A DNA stretch of 64,000 nt from Micractinium sp. NFX-FRZ. Lineage: Eukaryota; Chlorophyta; Trebouxiophyceae; Chlorellales; Chlorellaceae. The notes below the pieces were generated by a model. That model was not told where the DNA came from. It made no database searches and saw only the letters and a program-made list of their open reading frames with translations. Made by a program: the position numbers and the translations under genes. Positions 42,876 through 53,313 of the stretch are shown in pieces; the stretch's first letter is position 1, and each line of letters starts with the position of its first letter. The stretch lies in assembly GCA_029339195.1 (NCBI GenBank), contig JAPTJF010000001.1:372001-436000 (forward strand), in the 5' to 3' direction.

Positions 42876-45851
42876 ATGCTGCAAGCCACCGCACAGTGCC
42901 GCCCCCTGGCGCCGGCCAACCAGCGGCCCTTCGCCGCCGCCCAGCAGCAGCGGCAGCAGCAGCGGCGGGGGGCTCAGCCTGCTCTGCGGGTGCAATGCAG
43001 CAGCGGACAGGGACTGGTGGAGCGGGCGGCCAAGGGCGCCGCGGCGGTGGCGCTCTCCGCCCTGCTCGCCGTCGGAGGTGCACCCCGCCTGTGCTTGCCT
43101 GCTTGATGCACCATTTTTTTTCGTATAATGGGCTTGCACTGTGTGGCTGTCAGGCGATACCACGAGGGGTGCTTGCTGCAAACATGTACCAGGCTTGACA
43201 TAGCAATGCCGCCACTGTCGCCTCCTGCCTGTGCTCCATCCCGACATGCCGCTGCCCCTTGCTTGCTCCAGGTGCCTCTGCCCGGCTGGAGGGCGTGAAC
43301 AAGCCTGAGCTGCTGCCCCAGGTAAGGATCTCATGTACAGGTTGTCACGTTGGTTTGCAAGCAGCCATCAGAGAAGCAGGGCAGTAGTACGCCCCTGGTT
43401 TTGCCTGTCCTTGCAGCCCGTCGCCGGCACCTTTGTCGTGTCATCCGTCGCCCAGCCTGCCACTTCCCCTCCCGCACCCCTCTGCCTGACCCCCAGGGCG
43501 AGTTCACCCCAGTTATCGACGTGGCAGGATTCCTCACCCCCGGAGAGGTGAGGGGCCTGACGGCTGTGAACGTGGTACTCACAGCGGGCGCAGCAGGCGG
43601 CAGCCTGCGGACAAATCGTGGCGGCGCTGGCGTTGCGGCCCCAGCACCCACTGGCAGAGGTCGCTGCGCGCACCATCCTGAGACGCGCTGCTGGCGCACA
43701 CGGCTGTCCGCTTACTGCTGCACTCTGCCGCTACTAACTTCACATTGTGCTTTGTGCTTCCTGCACGAGCAGCGAGTACGCGAATGTGTGGGGGCGCTGC
43801 ACGTTGGTCCCCTAATGTCAATTACAAGCTGTTGTGTCTGCAGGAGCAGCGGATACGCGACCGCGTGGAGGCGCTGGAGCGGGACACGGGGGTGAAGCTG
43901 CGGGTGCTGGCGCAGAACTACCCGCAGGTGCTGGGGCGGGTGGGCGCCATTGGCGTGCACTGTGTTGGGGCGGCAGTGGTGGGCATGTGTGCCAAGCGTG
44001 GGATGGTGGAGCCGACAGGGGCCGTGCGTCGTGGTGCCTGGTGCTGGGTGAATGTCTCCTGGCTCTGCCTGGCTGGGTGCCTGGGCAGCTGCTGGGGCAG
44101 CTGTGCCCGCCGGAAGCATGCAGGCAGACGGGTTGTCTAGGCGTTGCTCCGCCAAGATGACCGTGCTGCCGCGCATGTCGCTGGCGGCGACTGCATGCTG
44201 CACAAACCTGTGCGCCGGCTTTGATGGCCGGGCGCTCGCTCTGTGTTCAAGGCTGTTATTGACATGATGAGCCTGGCTGCCTGCGTGCCTGCTGCCTGTC
44301 CCCTGCCCCATGCAGACCCCTGGCCTGGCCATCAAGGACTACTGGGTGAGCCGGGGATGGGGGGTGGCCAGCGGGATGGTTTGGGTGGAAGGCTCGATGG
44401 CAGCAAGGCTTTCAACACTGCAGCGGCCCCTTTTGTCCAGTCATGGGGGGGTGCCAGTGGGATGGTTTGGATAGAAGGCTGGATGGCAGCAAGGCTTTCA
44501 GAACTGGAGCGGCCCTTGTTGTGCAAGCATGCTCTGTTCGTCCAACCCACGCTGGCCCCCACCTTACCCATGCTGAACCCACGATGGCAGCAGTGGAAAC
44601 GAGCCCACACGCACCCTCCTCTGCCTCCCCTGCTGCCTGCCCCCTTTTCCACAGGGGTGGACGCGGACATGGTGGTGTGTGTTTGTGGCCCTGCCCCACC
44701 CCTGCTGTCGCTGCGCCCTCTGCCCCCACCCGCTCCTCTCCGTGACACTGCCGCCTTGCCGCCTGCGCCCTTCCACAGGGCATGGACCGACACGGCGGTG
44801 TTTGTGGCGCTGCGCCCTCTGCCCACATACCCGCTCCTCCCTAACCCTGCTGCCTTCCCGCAGGGCGTGGATGCCGACACAGTAGTGTTTGTGGCCGACC
44901 CCAACACGGGCAACATCCTGAACTTCAACGTGGGGGAGAACGTGGACTTCAAGGTCCCGCGGGTGAGGCGGGCTTGAGCAGTGGCACTCCCACTCAGCAG
45001 TGTTGCGCAGTGTGTGCGTCAAGGCAGAGGTGGACGCAAGGTTTGGCGAGGGTGAGGCGGCTCCAAGCAGTGGCATGTGGTAGATTGGCAGGGCAGGGGG
45101 TGGTGGCATGGTTTGGTGGGGAAACGTAGACATGTCTGGTTCCCTGGACCGTGAGGCTGTTCTAGAACAGTAGTGCGTGGATGGACGTTGCATTGTTTTG
45201 GTGCGGCCCCTTGCCCTCCCTGCCCCACCTGCAGAGCTTCTGGAGCCGGCTGGCGGGGCGGTACGGCACCAAGTTTTACTGGCAGGACAACGGACAGGAC
45301 GTGAGCATCGTGAACGCGGTGGCAGGTGAGGGGAGCAGGGTGAGGAAGGGGAGCTGGGGCAGGGAAGGGGCAGGACGTGGGAGCCGTGAACGCGGTGGCA
45401 GGAAAGGAGGGGAGTGCCTTGTAAGGGTCGGGCGCTGGGGGCAGGGAAGGGGCAGGACAGTGGGCAGGATGTGGGAGTCGTGAGTGCGGTGGCAGGCGAG
45501 CGGCAAGGAGGGGTGGCGCTCTGTGGTGGTTCTGAAGGGCGGCGCTGAGGGTATCAAGGCTGCACAGGGATGGGCAATGCCAGTGGCGTGATGCTGCCAC
45601 TGGGAAAAGGTGTGGAAGGGCTCGTGGTTGGCAACCCCACAGCGTGATTGGCACTATGGCGGCAAGCTCTCATGCCTTGCCCGCGGTGAACGCAGGTTGC
45701 TGTCCGCTCGCCGTTGCCCCGGCGCCGCCTCCGCACATCTGATCAGCTCGGCCTCCTCTCCCCTGCCTGCCCTTCTGCAGCCATTGACAACTGTGTTCGC
45801 GAGCCCATGGGGCGCGGCCAGTGCAGCACCATCCGCGGCGAGCTCGAGTGA
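42876..45851 (+). CDS. Thylakoid lumen 15.0 kDa-type protein (TPM-domain family)
   Basis: Predicted 225-residue precursor. Exons: 42876-43077, 43272-43321, 43497-43547, 43844-43927, 44316-44345, 44864-44962, 45235-45325, 45781-45851. The mature part aligns block by block with the Arabidopsis thylakoid lumen 15.0 kDa protein: GVNKPELLP, FTPVIDVAGFLTPGE, LERDTGVKLRVLAQNYPQ, TPGLAIKDYW, VFVADPNTGNILNFNVG, SFWSRLAGRYG, CVREPMGRGQC. The first 35 residues are Gln/Arg/Ala-rich (chloroplast transit peptide). Next comes a hydrophobic helix AAAVALSALLAVGGASA with an A-x-A processing site, the bipartite signal for lumen import; no twin arginine is evident, so the Sec route is likelier. Function of the plant protein is poorly known, possibly photosystem maintenance. 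Its introns carry the densest set of exon-junction echoes in the window. Confidence 0.92.
43758..43805 (+). repeat. Pseudo-copy of lumen-protein exon 4 start
   Basis: CCTGCACGAGCAGCGAGTAC... repeats the acceptor and start of exon 4 (CTGCAGGAGCAGCGGATAC, 43844). The copy's acceptor is mutated from CAG to CAC. Confidence 0.88.
44353..44531 (+). repeat. Tandem duplication of about 88 bp in lumen-protein intron 5
   Basis: Two units (about 44353-44445 and 44446-44531) share GGATGGTTTGG, GATGGCAGCAAGGCTTTCA and AGCGGCCC in the same order, directly after the exon 5 donor. Confidence 0.88.
44643..44850 (+). repeat. Two pseudo-copies of lumen-protein exon 6 start with acceptor
   Basis: Copies after ACAG at 44654 and 44778 read GVDADMVV and a variant of GMDRDTAVFVA, like the true exon 6 GVDADTVVFVA (44864). 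Both copies are followed by the same GCGCCCTCTGCCC...CCGCTCCTC tail, so three head-to-tail units of about 85-125 bp end at the real exon. Confidence 0.92.
45041..45078 (+). repeat. Pseudo-copy of lumen-protein exon 6 end plus donor
   Basis: AAGGTTTGGCGAGGGTGAGGCGG...AGCAGTGGCA repeats AAGGTCCCGCGGGTGAGGCGG...AGCAGTGGCA at the exon 6 donor (44951-44990), about 90 bp downstream, keeping GTGAGG. Confidence 0.88.
45375..45502 (+). repeat. Two pseudo-copies of lumen-protein exon 7 end
   Basis: The exon 7 end CAGGACGTGAGCATCGTGAA...GCGGTGGCAG/GTGAGG (to 45325) is repeated at about 45370-45405 (donor changed to GGAAAGG) and 45465-45500 (donor changed to GCGAGC). Spacing is about 80 and 95 bp. Confidence 0.92.
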
Positions 45852-46773
45852 CCTCCCCCCGACTGACCCTCCCCCCTCGGGGGCCACGCATCCAACTGAG
45901 CTGGCCCCGCCAGCGCTCCACTCTCTGTGCTCTCTCGCGTGCATTCACTTGTTTCATACGTTCACATATTATTGTCAGCTCACGTGTGGGTGGCATGCGT
46001 TGTGCTCAGGGCAATGCGTTAGCTCAGAGTAGCAGGGGGAGGCCTTGGGAGGGGATGGCAGTCAAGTCACTGGATACAGCATTTGGACACAAGCGCGCGC
46101 AAAACAGGGGGCGCACGGTTATTTGTTGGGAAGCAGGGTGGGCAGTGCGGCAGGGAGGATGGCAAGGCTGGATAATGGCGTGCCCACGCAGTGACGCCAG
46201 TCGAAGCCAGGCGTGGGGCCCAAGGGAAGAGGGGGGCAGATGAAAGGGGAAGGGTGTGTGCAAAAGGGGATTCAACAAAGCAGTTGTGATGGTTGGGGAC
46301 AAGGGGTTGCGCAGAAGGGGATGTCACCACTTTGATAGTATCAGTCAGTTGGCAGCCATTTCATGAGCAGGATTGTGTTGCATACAGCCTACGCGAGAGC
46401 AAAGGAGGTCGTGGCAACAAGCAGGCACCCTGTGCATTGAACAGGTGTACGCCTGCTGCCAAGGCCCTGGCGCAGAGAGTGGCGCAGAGAGCGCAAGGGG
46501 GGGCGCACTACAGGGCGCGAGGGGAGCTACAGAAAACAGGGGCGGGCAGGCCGGCCGTGACTTGAAAGGGTGTGTGGGCACAGTGCGATGCCGACGTCCC
46601 CAAAGAGCGCCTCTGTGGGGTCGTGCAACGTGGGCCGCCGAGCAGGCCTGGCGTGCCTAAGCAGGCCAGTGAGCTGTGCCGACAAGCAGGCCTGGCGCAC
46701 ATAACCAGAGCAGTGTCCCGTGCCAGCCAGGAGCGCTCAAGCACGCCAGTGCGCCGTGCCGGCCAGCAGCGCC
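45852..46773. other. Convergent intergenic region, lumen protein (+) / PAQR gene (-)
   Basis: No supported gene. The top strand is C/T-rich to about 45990, then G/A-rich from about 46030 to 46320. The right end (46645 onward) is a tandem array that runs into the last PAQR exon. Confidence 0.5.
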
Positions 46774-46825
46774 CTAGGCGGGGCAGTGCGCCGTGCCGGC
46801 CAGCAGCGCCTGCACCGTGTGGTAG
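46645..46825. repeat. About 45-bp tandem repeats spanning the PAQR stop codon
   Basis: Roughly four diverged units share GCC(A/G)GCCAG...GCGC and CCAGTGCGC/CCAGTGAGC elements. The unit nearest the gene (GTGCGCCGTGCCGGCCAGCA) is an exact repeat of coding sequence in the last PAQR exon, so the array grew from the exon's 3' end into the 3' UTR. Confidence 0.8.
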
Positions 46826-49348
46826 TCGGCTGTGGCCCCCAGATGCAGCTGCCACATGGCAATGGCAACCAGCACGTGCATGAGCTGCGGGGCAGGCGGG
46901 GTGGGCGGGGAGGGGCAGGGGTCGGCGTTGCGCAGGGAGGAGACGAGCTGGAGCAGCAGCACTGTGGGCCTGAGTGCCACATACTGCGGTGGTGTTGCTA
47001 AAACCACACCAACAACTAAACGAAAAGATACAACAATGAACATAGCCCAACACCTGTGTGCGGAACTGTGCTTCTCGCACACTTGTCAGGCATGGATGAA
47101 CGCACACCCTCCCGCCGCAAGAAGCACGCCCCAGCAGGTCCACCCACAACCATGAGCTGGCCTGCCCCTCACCTGGTGGCTGTTGAGCAGGTAGTCCAGC
47201 GGGGCCGGCTTGAGGGGGTCTGCAGGCTGCAGCCAGCGCTCGGGGATGCGCAGCACGTTGAGCAGGCCGCCCGCCAGGGAGGCGACCTGCGGCAGAGGTG
47301 ACCGGCAGGCGGGCTGGGTGAGTGAGATGGCCGGGTGGGGGTGTAAACAGGGAGGGGGCGGCGGCCTGACTGCGACACGCAGCGCGCAGGCTTGTCGGGT
47401 GCTGCCTGCGCAGCCTGTGAGTGGGGTGCGTGTGAGCCGCTGAGGTGTGCTGTGGAGGAAGCGCCCCAACAACCACTCCACCCGTTCATTGCGGTGTTCT
47501 GCTTCTGCCCCACAGTGCTGCTGCAACTAGGGAGGGCGGCACAGCGACTGTTTGCTTCATGCACGGAGGCACGCGCCACAAGCGAGCGCCCAAAACAACA
47601 AGCTGCGCCATTAATTGCAAGAGCAGGCTTGGCCTGCCCACCCCTGCATGCCTCCACCCACCTCCATGGCCACATAGTGCTGCAGCGCCTGGGAGGGCGG
47701 CTCCAGCACGGCCCGTGTCACAAACGAGCTGACGCGGACCAAGAAGAGCGCCAGCATGGGCAGCCCGCGGCCCTTGGCGGTTTTGGCGGTCAGCGCGGCC
47801 CGCACACACAGAGCGCCGCAGCCATAATAGAGCACGGCAAAGGCGAGGCGCGCCGTGGGGTGGCAGTGCAGGCCCCTGCACGCACAGCGGAGGCAAGAGC
47901 GTAGCGCATGCCGTGAGCTTCCACCACCAATGGGCGCTCCCATGCACTGAACATGCAGCCGTGCAGCAGGCACCTCCCACTCTCCAGCGCTGCCTGCTCA
48001 GCGTCCAGCCCGTGCCTGGAGCAGCCCGTGCCGTGCCCCAGGGGTGCAACTCCGCCCCGTTTGACAACGACCCACCCAGCCGCCCCCACTCACCACCAGA
48101 GCACCATGTGGCCGCCGCCCACCAGCACCAGGAGTATGCCGCAGACCTGCAGGCGACAGGGGGCAGTGGCGGGGCGGGGGGAGACGCTCGGGGCGGCGAC
48201 AGCAGATGAGGAGGGAGTGTCTGCCACGCTTGGGGGCGTCAGTTGCAGGCTGGCATGTGCTGAACTGACAAACAGGGCAGGGCTTGTTGTGGGCAGCGCC
48301 AGACAGGGCGGGCCAGCACCCATCCCCACAAAGAGGCGCAGGCTTGCCAGCAGTGACCGCTACTCTTCTCCACCACCCTGCCCCACCCCCTGCCCGCTCA
48401 CGTCCAGCTTCAGCCAGTGGTCGTGCGTGTGGTGGTGTGCCATGCAGGTGTGGTACGCCACCGACCCCGCAAAGCAGGCCGCGATGGACCCCACGTTTGC
48501 CAGGAACGCCAGCCGTGCGCCCTGCCACGACTGCAGCTGCCCGCCGACAAACAGCGACACCAGCAGCAGCAGCGGCAGCAGGTGCGTCCAGATGTTGCCT
48601 GCACAGGAGGTGGGGGGAGGGAACCAGGTAAGGCGGGGCGGTGACGGTTGGGGCATGGGCGTGCGGTTGTCAGGAAGGACGCGTCGGGTTGATAATATTT
48701 TGCCACCAAGCCTCCTCTCCCTGTCACCCGCCCCAGCTGGCGCCCAATCCGCCCCGCACCTGTCTCGTTGTGCCAGCGCAGCACGCTGCCGCAGCACTGC
48801 CGGTAGCTCAGCCCCGCCCTGTACCCGCTGCGGATGTGCTTGTTGAAGCGCAGCACCGCGGGGGCATCCAGGAAAGCGTACAGCTGCTGAGCAGCGCGAG
48901 GGCCCGCCTCGTAATAACTGCACCGTAGCGGCAGGCTGACAGCGGAAGCCCCCGCAGCAAGCTCGCCGCCCTTGGCGCGCGCTGCAGCCGCAGCCGCTGC
49001 TGCCACCGCAGCGCTGCTGCGGCAGTCGCACTCTGCGAGGCGGAGGTGGGCAGGTTCAAATGGTGGATGCTGCGCCGGAGAATGGGCAGCCACAAGTTGC
49101 AAGCGGTACTGTGGGGCGGAGGCCTGGCCCGTGCACGTACCCACAGCAAACGCGTCCATGGTGCCGACCCGCTCCATGTCCGTTTTCAGAGGCTTGGAGC
49201 GCTTGCGCTTGGGCACCAGCGGCAGCAGTTGCAGCACCGCGGGAAGCGGGCCGGCGCCACTGGCGGCGGGGGCAGCACTGCTGCCAACTTCCGCGAGCAC
49301 CGCCGTCCCTGGCGAGGGCGCAGAGGCATGTGGACGCCCCACTGCCAT
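46774..49348 (-). CDS. PAQR/heptahelical receptor-like membrane protein
   Basis: Predicted 389-residue seven-helix protein of the progestin-and-adipoQ-receptor (hemolysin III) superfamily. Exons (minus): 49348-49141, 49032-48760, 48598-48402, 48146-48094, 47875-47662, 47286-47173, 46884-46774. Family blocks: IRSGYR, the switch region HNETGNIWTHLL, the zinc-site segment SVAYHTCMAHHH...LKLD (S-x3-H...D) and the final helix HQLMH (H-x3-H). These residues form the zinc-dependent hydrolase-like centre (ceramidase activity in animals). Plant relatives (HHP proteins) act in hormone or sugar signalling; the role here is inferred. The N-terminal 70 residues are hydrophilic Ala/Pro/Lys-rich, and exon 2 starts with a poly-Ala run. 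The C-terminus ends in GTAHCPA, inside a tandem repeat. Divergent neighbour: pseudouridine synthase. Confidence 0.92.
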
Positions 49349-49638
49349 GGTGCTACACCTCAGCGGCCAGAACCCGGTTTTGGAGAACCGGTCGAGGGGT
49401 CTTGGCCGGCTGGTCAAGGGCTTCCCCGCTGTGCGCGGGTTTGTAGCCCTTCAGAGGTGCAATCATATATTGTATCGACCCTCTGATGAACAGAATCCCT
49501 CCAACACGGGCGGCATCAACTGAATGGGCCAGCTCCGCCCGCCAGCGCGCCCGCATGGGGCCGCATGATGGGTGGCCGCACATGTTCCGCTTCATTGTGT
49601 CGTGACATCGGAGCCATATCCGCTCCATCATCCCAGCC
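49349..49638. promoter_or_regulatory. Bidirectional promoter, PAQR gene / pseudouridine synthase
   Basis: 290 bp between divergent ATGs. A slightly AT-rich core (CAATCATATATTGTATCG, about 49459-49476) is a candidate TATA-containing element on either strand. Confidence 0.45.
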
Positions 49639-51367
49639 ATGGCGCCTCTTGTGCCCCTGCTGCTGCAGTCTCCAGGTGCGGTGCATGTATGTGAAAGGGA
49701 CTGCGCTATATTTGCCTTTGCAACGCCCCATGTACATGTCGCAGCTCAGTGAGATGACGTTAATGGCGAGCCGACACCGACATGACCCAACCCGCCCCTG
49801 CCGCTGCCCTGGCGCCGCCTGCCGCCTGCTGCTGCCCTCCCTGCGCCTGTCCCTGCGTCCTCAATGTGTCAATTGTTTTCCTCTGAGGCTCCCTGCAGGT
49901 TGTGTGGTGGTGCACAAGCCGCCCGGGGTGCCATTCCACGCCACCGCCGAGCACCCAGGCCTGCTCCCGCTTATTCGCAGCCAGCAAGGCCAGGAGCACC
50001 TGCCGTACACGGGGCCCCTGTACCCGGTTCACAGGTGGGCGCAGCTTCTGTGGCATGCCGGTTGTGTGCCGGTCTGAGCTCGCGCCTCTGCAGCCAAACA
50101 GCCGCGAATAGCCATGCTGCCGCACGCTCGTTCGCCCGCCCCGGCCAGCAGCCACCTGGCCTCCCACACCCTGCCGTGCCCGCCCGCCCGGCTGCCCGGG
50201 TGGCCCCCCCGCTCGTCAGCAGCTGCCCTGCTAGCCCCCACCCACCCCGTCCCTCCACCGGCCTGCTGGCCTGCCCCCTCTCCAGGCTGGATTTCATCTG
50301 TTCAGGAGCCCTTGTGCTGGGCACCAGCCCGGAGGCCGCCGGCGAGCTCGTCGCCCGCTTCCGCCAGCGGCAAGTTACTAAATATTACGTTGCGCTCTCT
50401 GCCCGCAAGCCCGCCAAGAAGATGGGGTCTGTGGTGGGTGACATGCAGAAGGGGCGGCGGGGCAGCTGGATGCTGAGCCGGGACATGCGCGATCCGGCTG
50501 TCACGCGCTTTGTGTCGGCAGCAGTGGCGCCCGCCCCCGCCGCGGCAGCAGGGCAGCAGCCGGAAGACGAGGAGGCAGAGCAGCAGCAGGAGGAGCAGCA
50601 GCAAGTAGAGGGTTCGGAGGAGGAGCAGCAGCAGGTGGACGGGGAGGAGGAGGAGGACCTGCAGCAGCAGGTGGAGGGGGAGGAGCGGCAGCAGGAGGTG
50701 GATGGCGGGGAGCGGCGGAGGCGGCCAGCACACCGGCGGCCAGCACCGCCGCCGCAGCACCAGACCCTCAGAGCCTTCCTCCTGCGGCCGGAGACGGGGA
50801 AGACGCACCAGCTGCGCGTGGCGATGAAGAGCCTGGGCGCGCCCGTGCTGGGAGACGAGGTGCGCACATCTGCCGCCCTTGTGCCTGTTGCTGAAGCTGG
50901 GAAATAGCGACCATGTGCTTACGAGGCCATGAGCAGGGCAGTTGAGTATGTGTGTGGACGGGGCCCAGGGTTGTGCTGCTGCTGGGCTTGGGCGGTGGCT
51001 TGGTGTGCCGTACCCCCGACGCTCTTCATCACTGCCCCGCCTTCCGACCCCTGTGCAGCGCTATGCCCTCAAGCAGACAGCGGCCCGGGAGGAGCGCGGC
51101 TACCTGCACTGCGCCGCGCTGCGCTTCACGCTGCAGGGGCGCCCCGTGCAGGTGGTGTGCCCCCCGCAGCAGGGGGCCCACTTCCTGGGCGACGGCTTCC
51201 AGCGCCAGTTTGAGGCCTGGCTGCCAGCTGGCCTGGAGTCGGACCACGGCACGTGGTTCCCTGACAACAAGCTGCTGCGCTCGGGGCTGCTGGCGCCCGC
51301 GGCGCTGGGACTGGCGGAGGCGGCAGAGGCAGACCTGGCGGCAGGCGCAGCAGAGTGGCAGTGGTAA
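49639..51367 (+). CDS. RluA-family RNA pseudouridine synthase
   Basis: Predicted 351-residue enzyme converting uridine to pseudouridine in RNA. Exons: 49639-49675, 49899-50034, 50286-50859, 51059-51367. The first exon gives MAPLVPLLLQSPG, which joins in phase to CVVVHKPPGVPFH, the normal start of the fold. The catalytic motif is HRLDFICSG (Asp about 59; usual HRLD-x-x-TSG). Then come TKYYVAL, the block GDMQKGRRGSW, HTGK-type RPETGKTHQLRVA, LGAPVLGD, and a C-terminal GYLHCAALRFTL. The GDM...RRGSW block is typical of a bacterial RluA subgroup, which suggests an organellar or bacterial origin. Residues about 140-220 are a Glu/Gln-rich insertion absent from bacterial homologues. There is no TSG Thr; Cys takes its place. 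The RNA target is not predictable. Confidence 0.9.
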
Positions 51368-51990
51368 CGCATGTGCAGCGCCGTTGGCGGCAGCACAGCA
51401 GCGGCAGCAGCAGAGGCAGCGGCATCGTGGCGGGAGCACCAGGGGCCGACTAAGCACTTGGGTTCGCCGGGCATTGGTCGTGATTGCAGCTCGCGGCAGC
51501 CGCAGCAGCGTGCAGCATGCAAGAACAAATGCAGCATGCACACATGATGTAAGCAGCCTGCTGCTCCAGAGAGGCCTTGTGTGCTGCGCCTTGGCGCCAG
51601 AGGGGTGTTACCGGTGTTAGAAAAGAAGGGCACAGCCTGTAGCCCTGGAACAGTGGGCACAGCATCCAGTGAAGATGCGACAGCGTTAGAGCAAAGCGGA
51701 AAGGGTTGGGCAGCGAGCAAATGGCCAAGTGGTGGCCAGCGGGACAGGCAGTGTAGCAGTGTGATCATGGGGCGTACAGGGCAGTTCTGGAGAGGGTGGC
51801 AAATGGCAGAGTGGATATGAGATGGGGTGTAGTGGTTGTGGTGGTGGTGGGGGGTTAACATACACTCTTGAGCGGGGGCATCTGGTGAACCAGCACATGC
51901 AGTGCTTTCTGGCTGGCAGCAGCTTGCATACAGCATGCAGCACGCTGGCAACGCGCTGGCAACACTGGTGTCCGCCACAGCCGCACGCCA
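51368..51990. other. Convergent intergenic region, pseudouridine synthase (+) / profilin-like gene (-)
   Basis: No supported gene. The stretch 51600-51860 is G/A-rich on the top strand. It contains the poly(A) signal noted separately. Confidence 0.5.
51548..51552 (+). terminator. TGTAA poly(A) signal
   Basis: TGTAA about 180 nt after the pseudouridine synthase stop; a plausible algal poly(A) signal. Confidence 0.5.
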
Positions 51991-53132
51991 CTATGCCGCC
52001 GCCAGCTGGCGCTGCGCAAAATCGGACACTCGAGGCAGGATGAAGGCCGAGGTGTGGGGCTGCTCAAACGTCACTGCTATGTACGCAGGCGTGCCGCCGC
52101 CCAGCCGGCTCCGCTCGACTCGGCACACCGCGATGCCTGCAGCCGTGGTTGGGGGCAACAGTGGTCGGAGACTGATGCCGCGGGTGAAGCAGCTCGGCTG
52201 CTGGGTGCTTCGGCAGCAAAGCGCAGCACCCAGCCGGCCTCGAGTGAAGACAGGGGTTCCGCCGACCTGCCCCGACTGCGACTGCGCCCGCCCAGGCTGT
52301 GCATGCGGTCGCCCTCCCCCGCCTGCGAGCGCGCGTGCAGCCACCTGCCTGCCCCGCTGCACGCCCGCCAGCCCCCACCCACCCTCATCTAGACAAGACA
52401 TTACAGCGTTCCACTGCGATGCATGCTCCCCTGCCCACCTGTGCTCTGCTCGGGGTCGCAATCCGCCATGCTCCTGCCCCACACCAGCGGCGGGTGATGC
52501 CGGTGCACCTGCGGGGGGATCAGGCGACAGGGGTAACAGGCATTGTGACGGCATGCTCGCACGGGCGGCAGCGCTGGTCAAACAATCTTGTCGGTGTCGC
52601 AAGCTTCGGTGCGTAAAAACAGACTGTAAGCCCAAACAAGCAAGTGCGATGGAAGGCCTGCACACCCCGACCCAACGCAGGAGTGCGGCAGCCTGCGTCC
52701 ACTCGTACCCTGCACGCACTGCTCACCTCATATCGCCGCCCCTCCAGCTTCAAACCCTGCTGAATGGCCGCTTCCCGCTCCCCAAACGCAGCCGCCAGCT
52801 GCTGCAGCTCGCCGGCTTGCACCTGTGCAGTCGGGGTGGGAGTGGCGGCAGAGTGGCGGTGACAGTACAACACAACTTCCACTGCTCAATGCGTCGCCCC
52901 GCGCGCTCATAATCATCCTGCTGCCAGTACCACAGTCGCAGCAAGCGCAAGACAGCTTTGACGCGTGCTGGGGTTTTGTTTTTCGCACCGCGCAACTGGC
53001 GTAGATCACGGCGCCGTCTTGGTTGAATAGGACGATGCGTGAGCACTCCTGCAGGTGTCGCCTGGCCTCCTGACCCAGAGCCTGCCCAGAGGTGGAGGTC
53101 TCCGCGCCACTTGCGTTGCTTTCATCCAACAT
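51991..53132 (-). CDS. Profilin-like protein
   Basis: Predicted 151 residues. Exons (minus): 53132-52989, 52822-52727, 52508-52439, 52136-51991; phases close. Profilin landmarks: IVLFNQDGAVIYAS (the inner strand, G-Q-D-G in plants), GELQQLAAAF, GLKLEGRRYEVHR (usual GLHLGGTKYMV...), the loop LVWGRS, GIAVCRV and a C-terminal helix VSDFAQRQL. Profilins bind G-actin and poly-proline and control actin assembly in the cytosol. The N-terminal helix carrying the poly-proline Trp (M-S-W) is replaced by a Ser/Thr/Gly-rich stretch, so poly-proline binding may be altered. It is nearer to divergent profilin-like proteins than to canonical plant profilin. The weakest splice site is the first donor GTGCGA. 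It shares a 181-bp promoter region with the first cysteine-rich gene. Confidence 0.68.
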
Positions 53133-53313
53133 CGCGATCACAACAACAATTGCCTTTCAGGAAGAACATACGATTCAGGACGAGCCAAATTATGCGTGAA
53201 CAAGCCGAATTTGCGCGCTGCGGTGCATGCTGCGGTGGCTCGCGCGCTGTGAACAGTGTGAGCAGAAAGTGTCGCAGTCAGTGTTGATTTCGGATCAGCA
53301 TCGAGGAGGCGCG
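53133..53313. promoter_or_regulatory. Bidirectional promoter, profilin-like gene / cysteine-rich gene 1
   Basis: 181 bp between divergent start codons, AT-richer than the surroundings (53140-53215). No defined motif is recognised. Confidence 0.45.

Noticed and set aside
44643..44850. Treating the copies before lumen-protein exon 6 as real mut-exclusive exons
   Set aside because: Neither copy has an in-phase donor after about 30 codons, and the conserved protein block is complete only in the exon at 44864.
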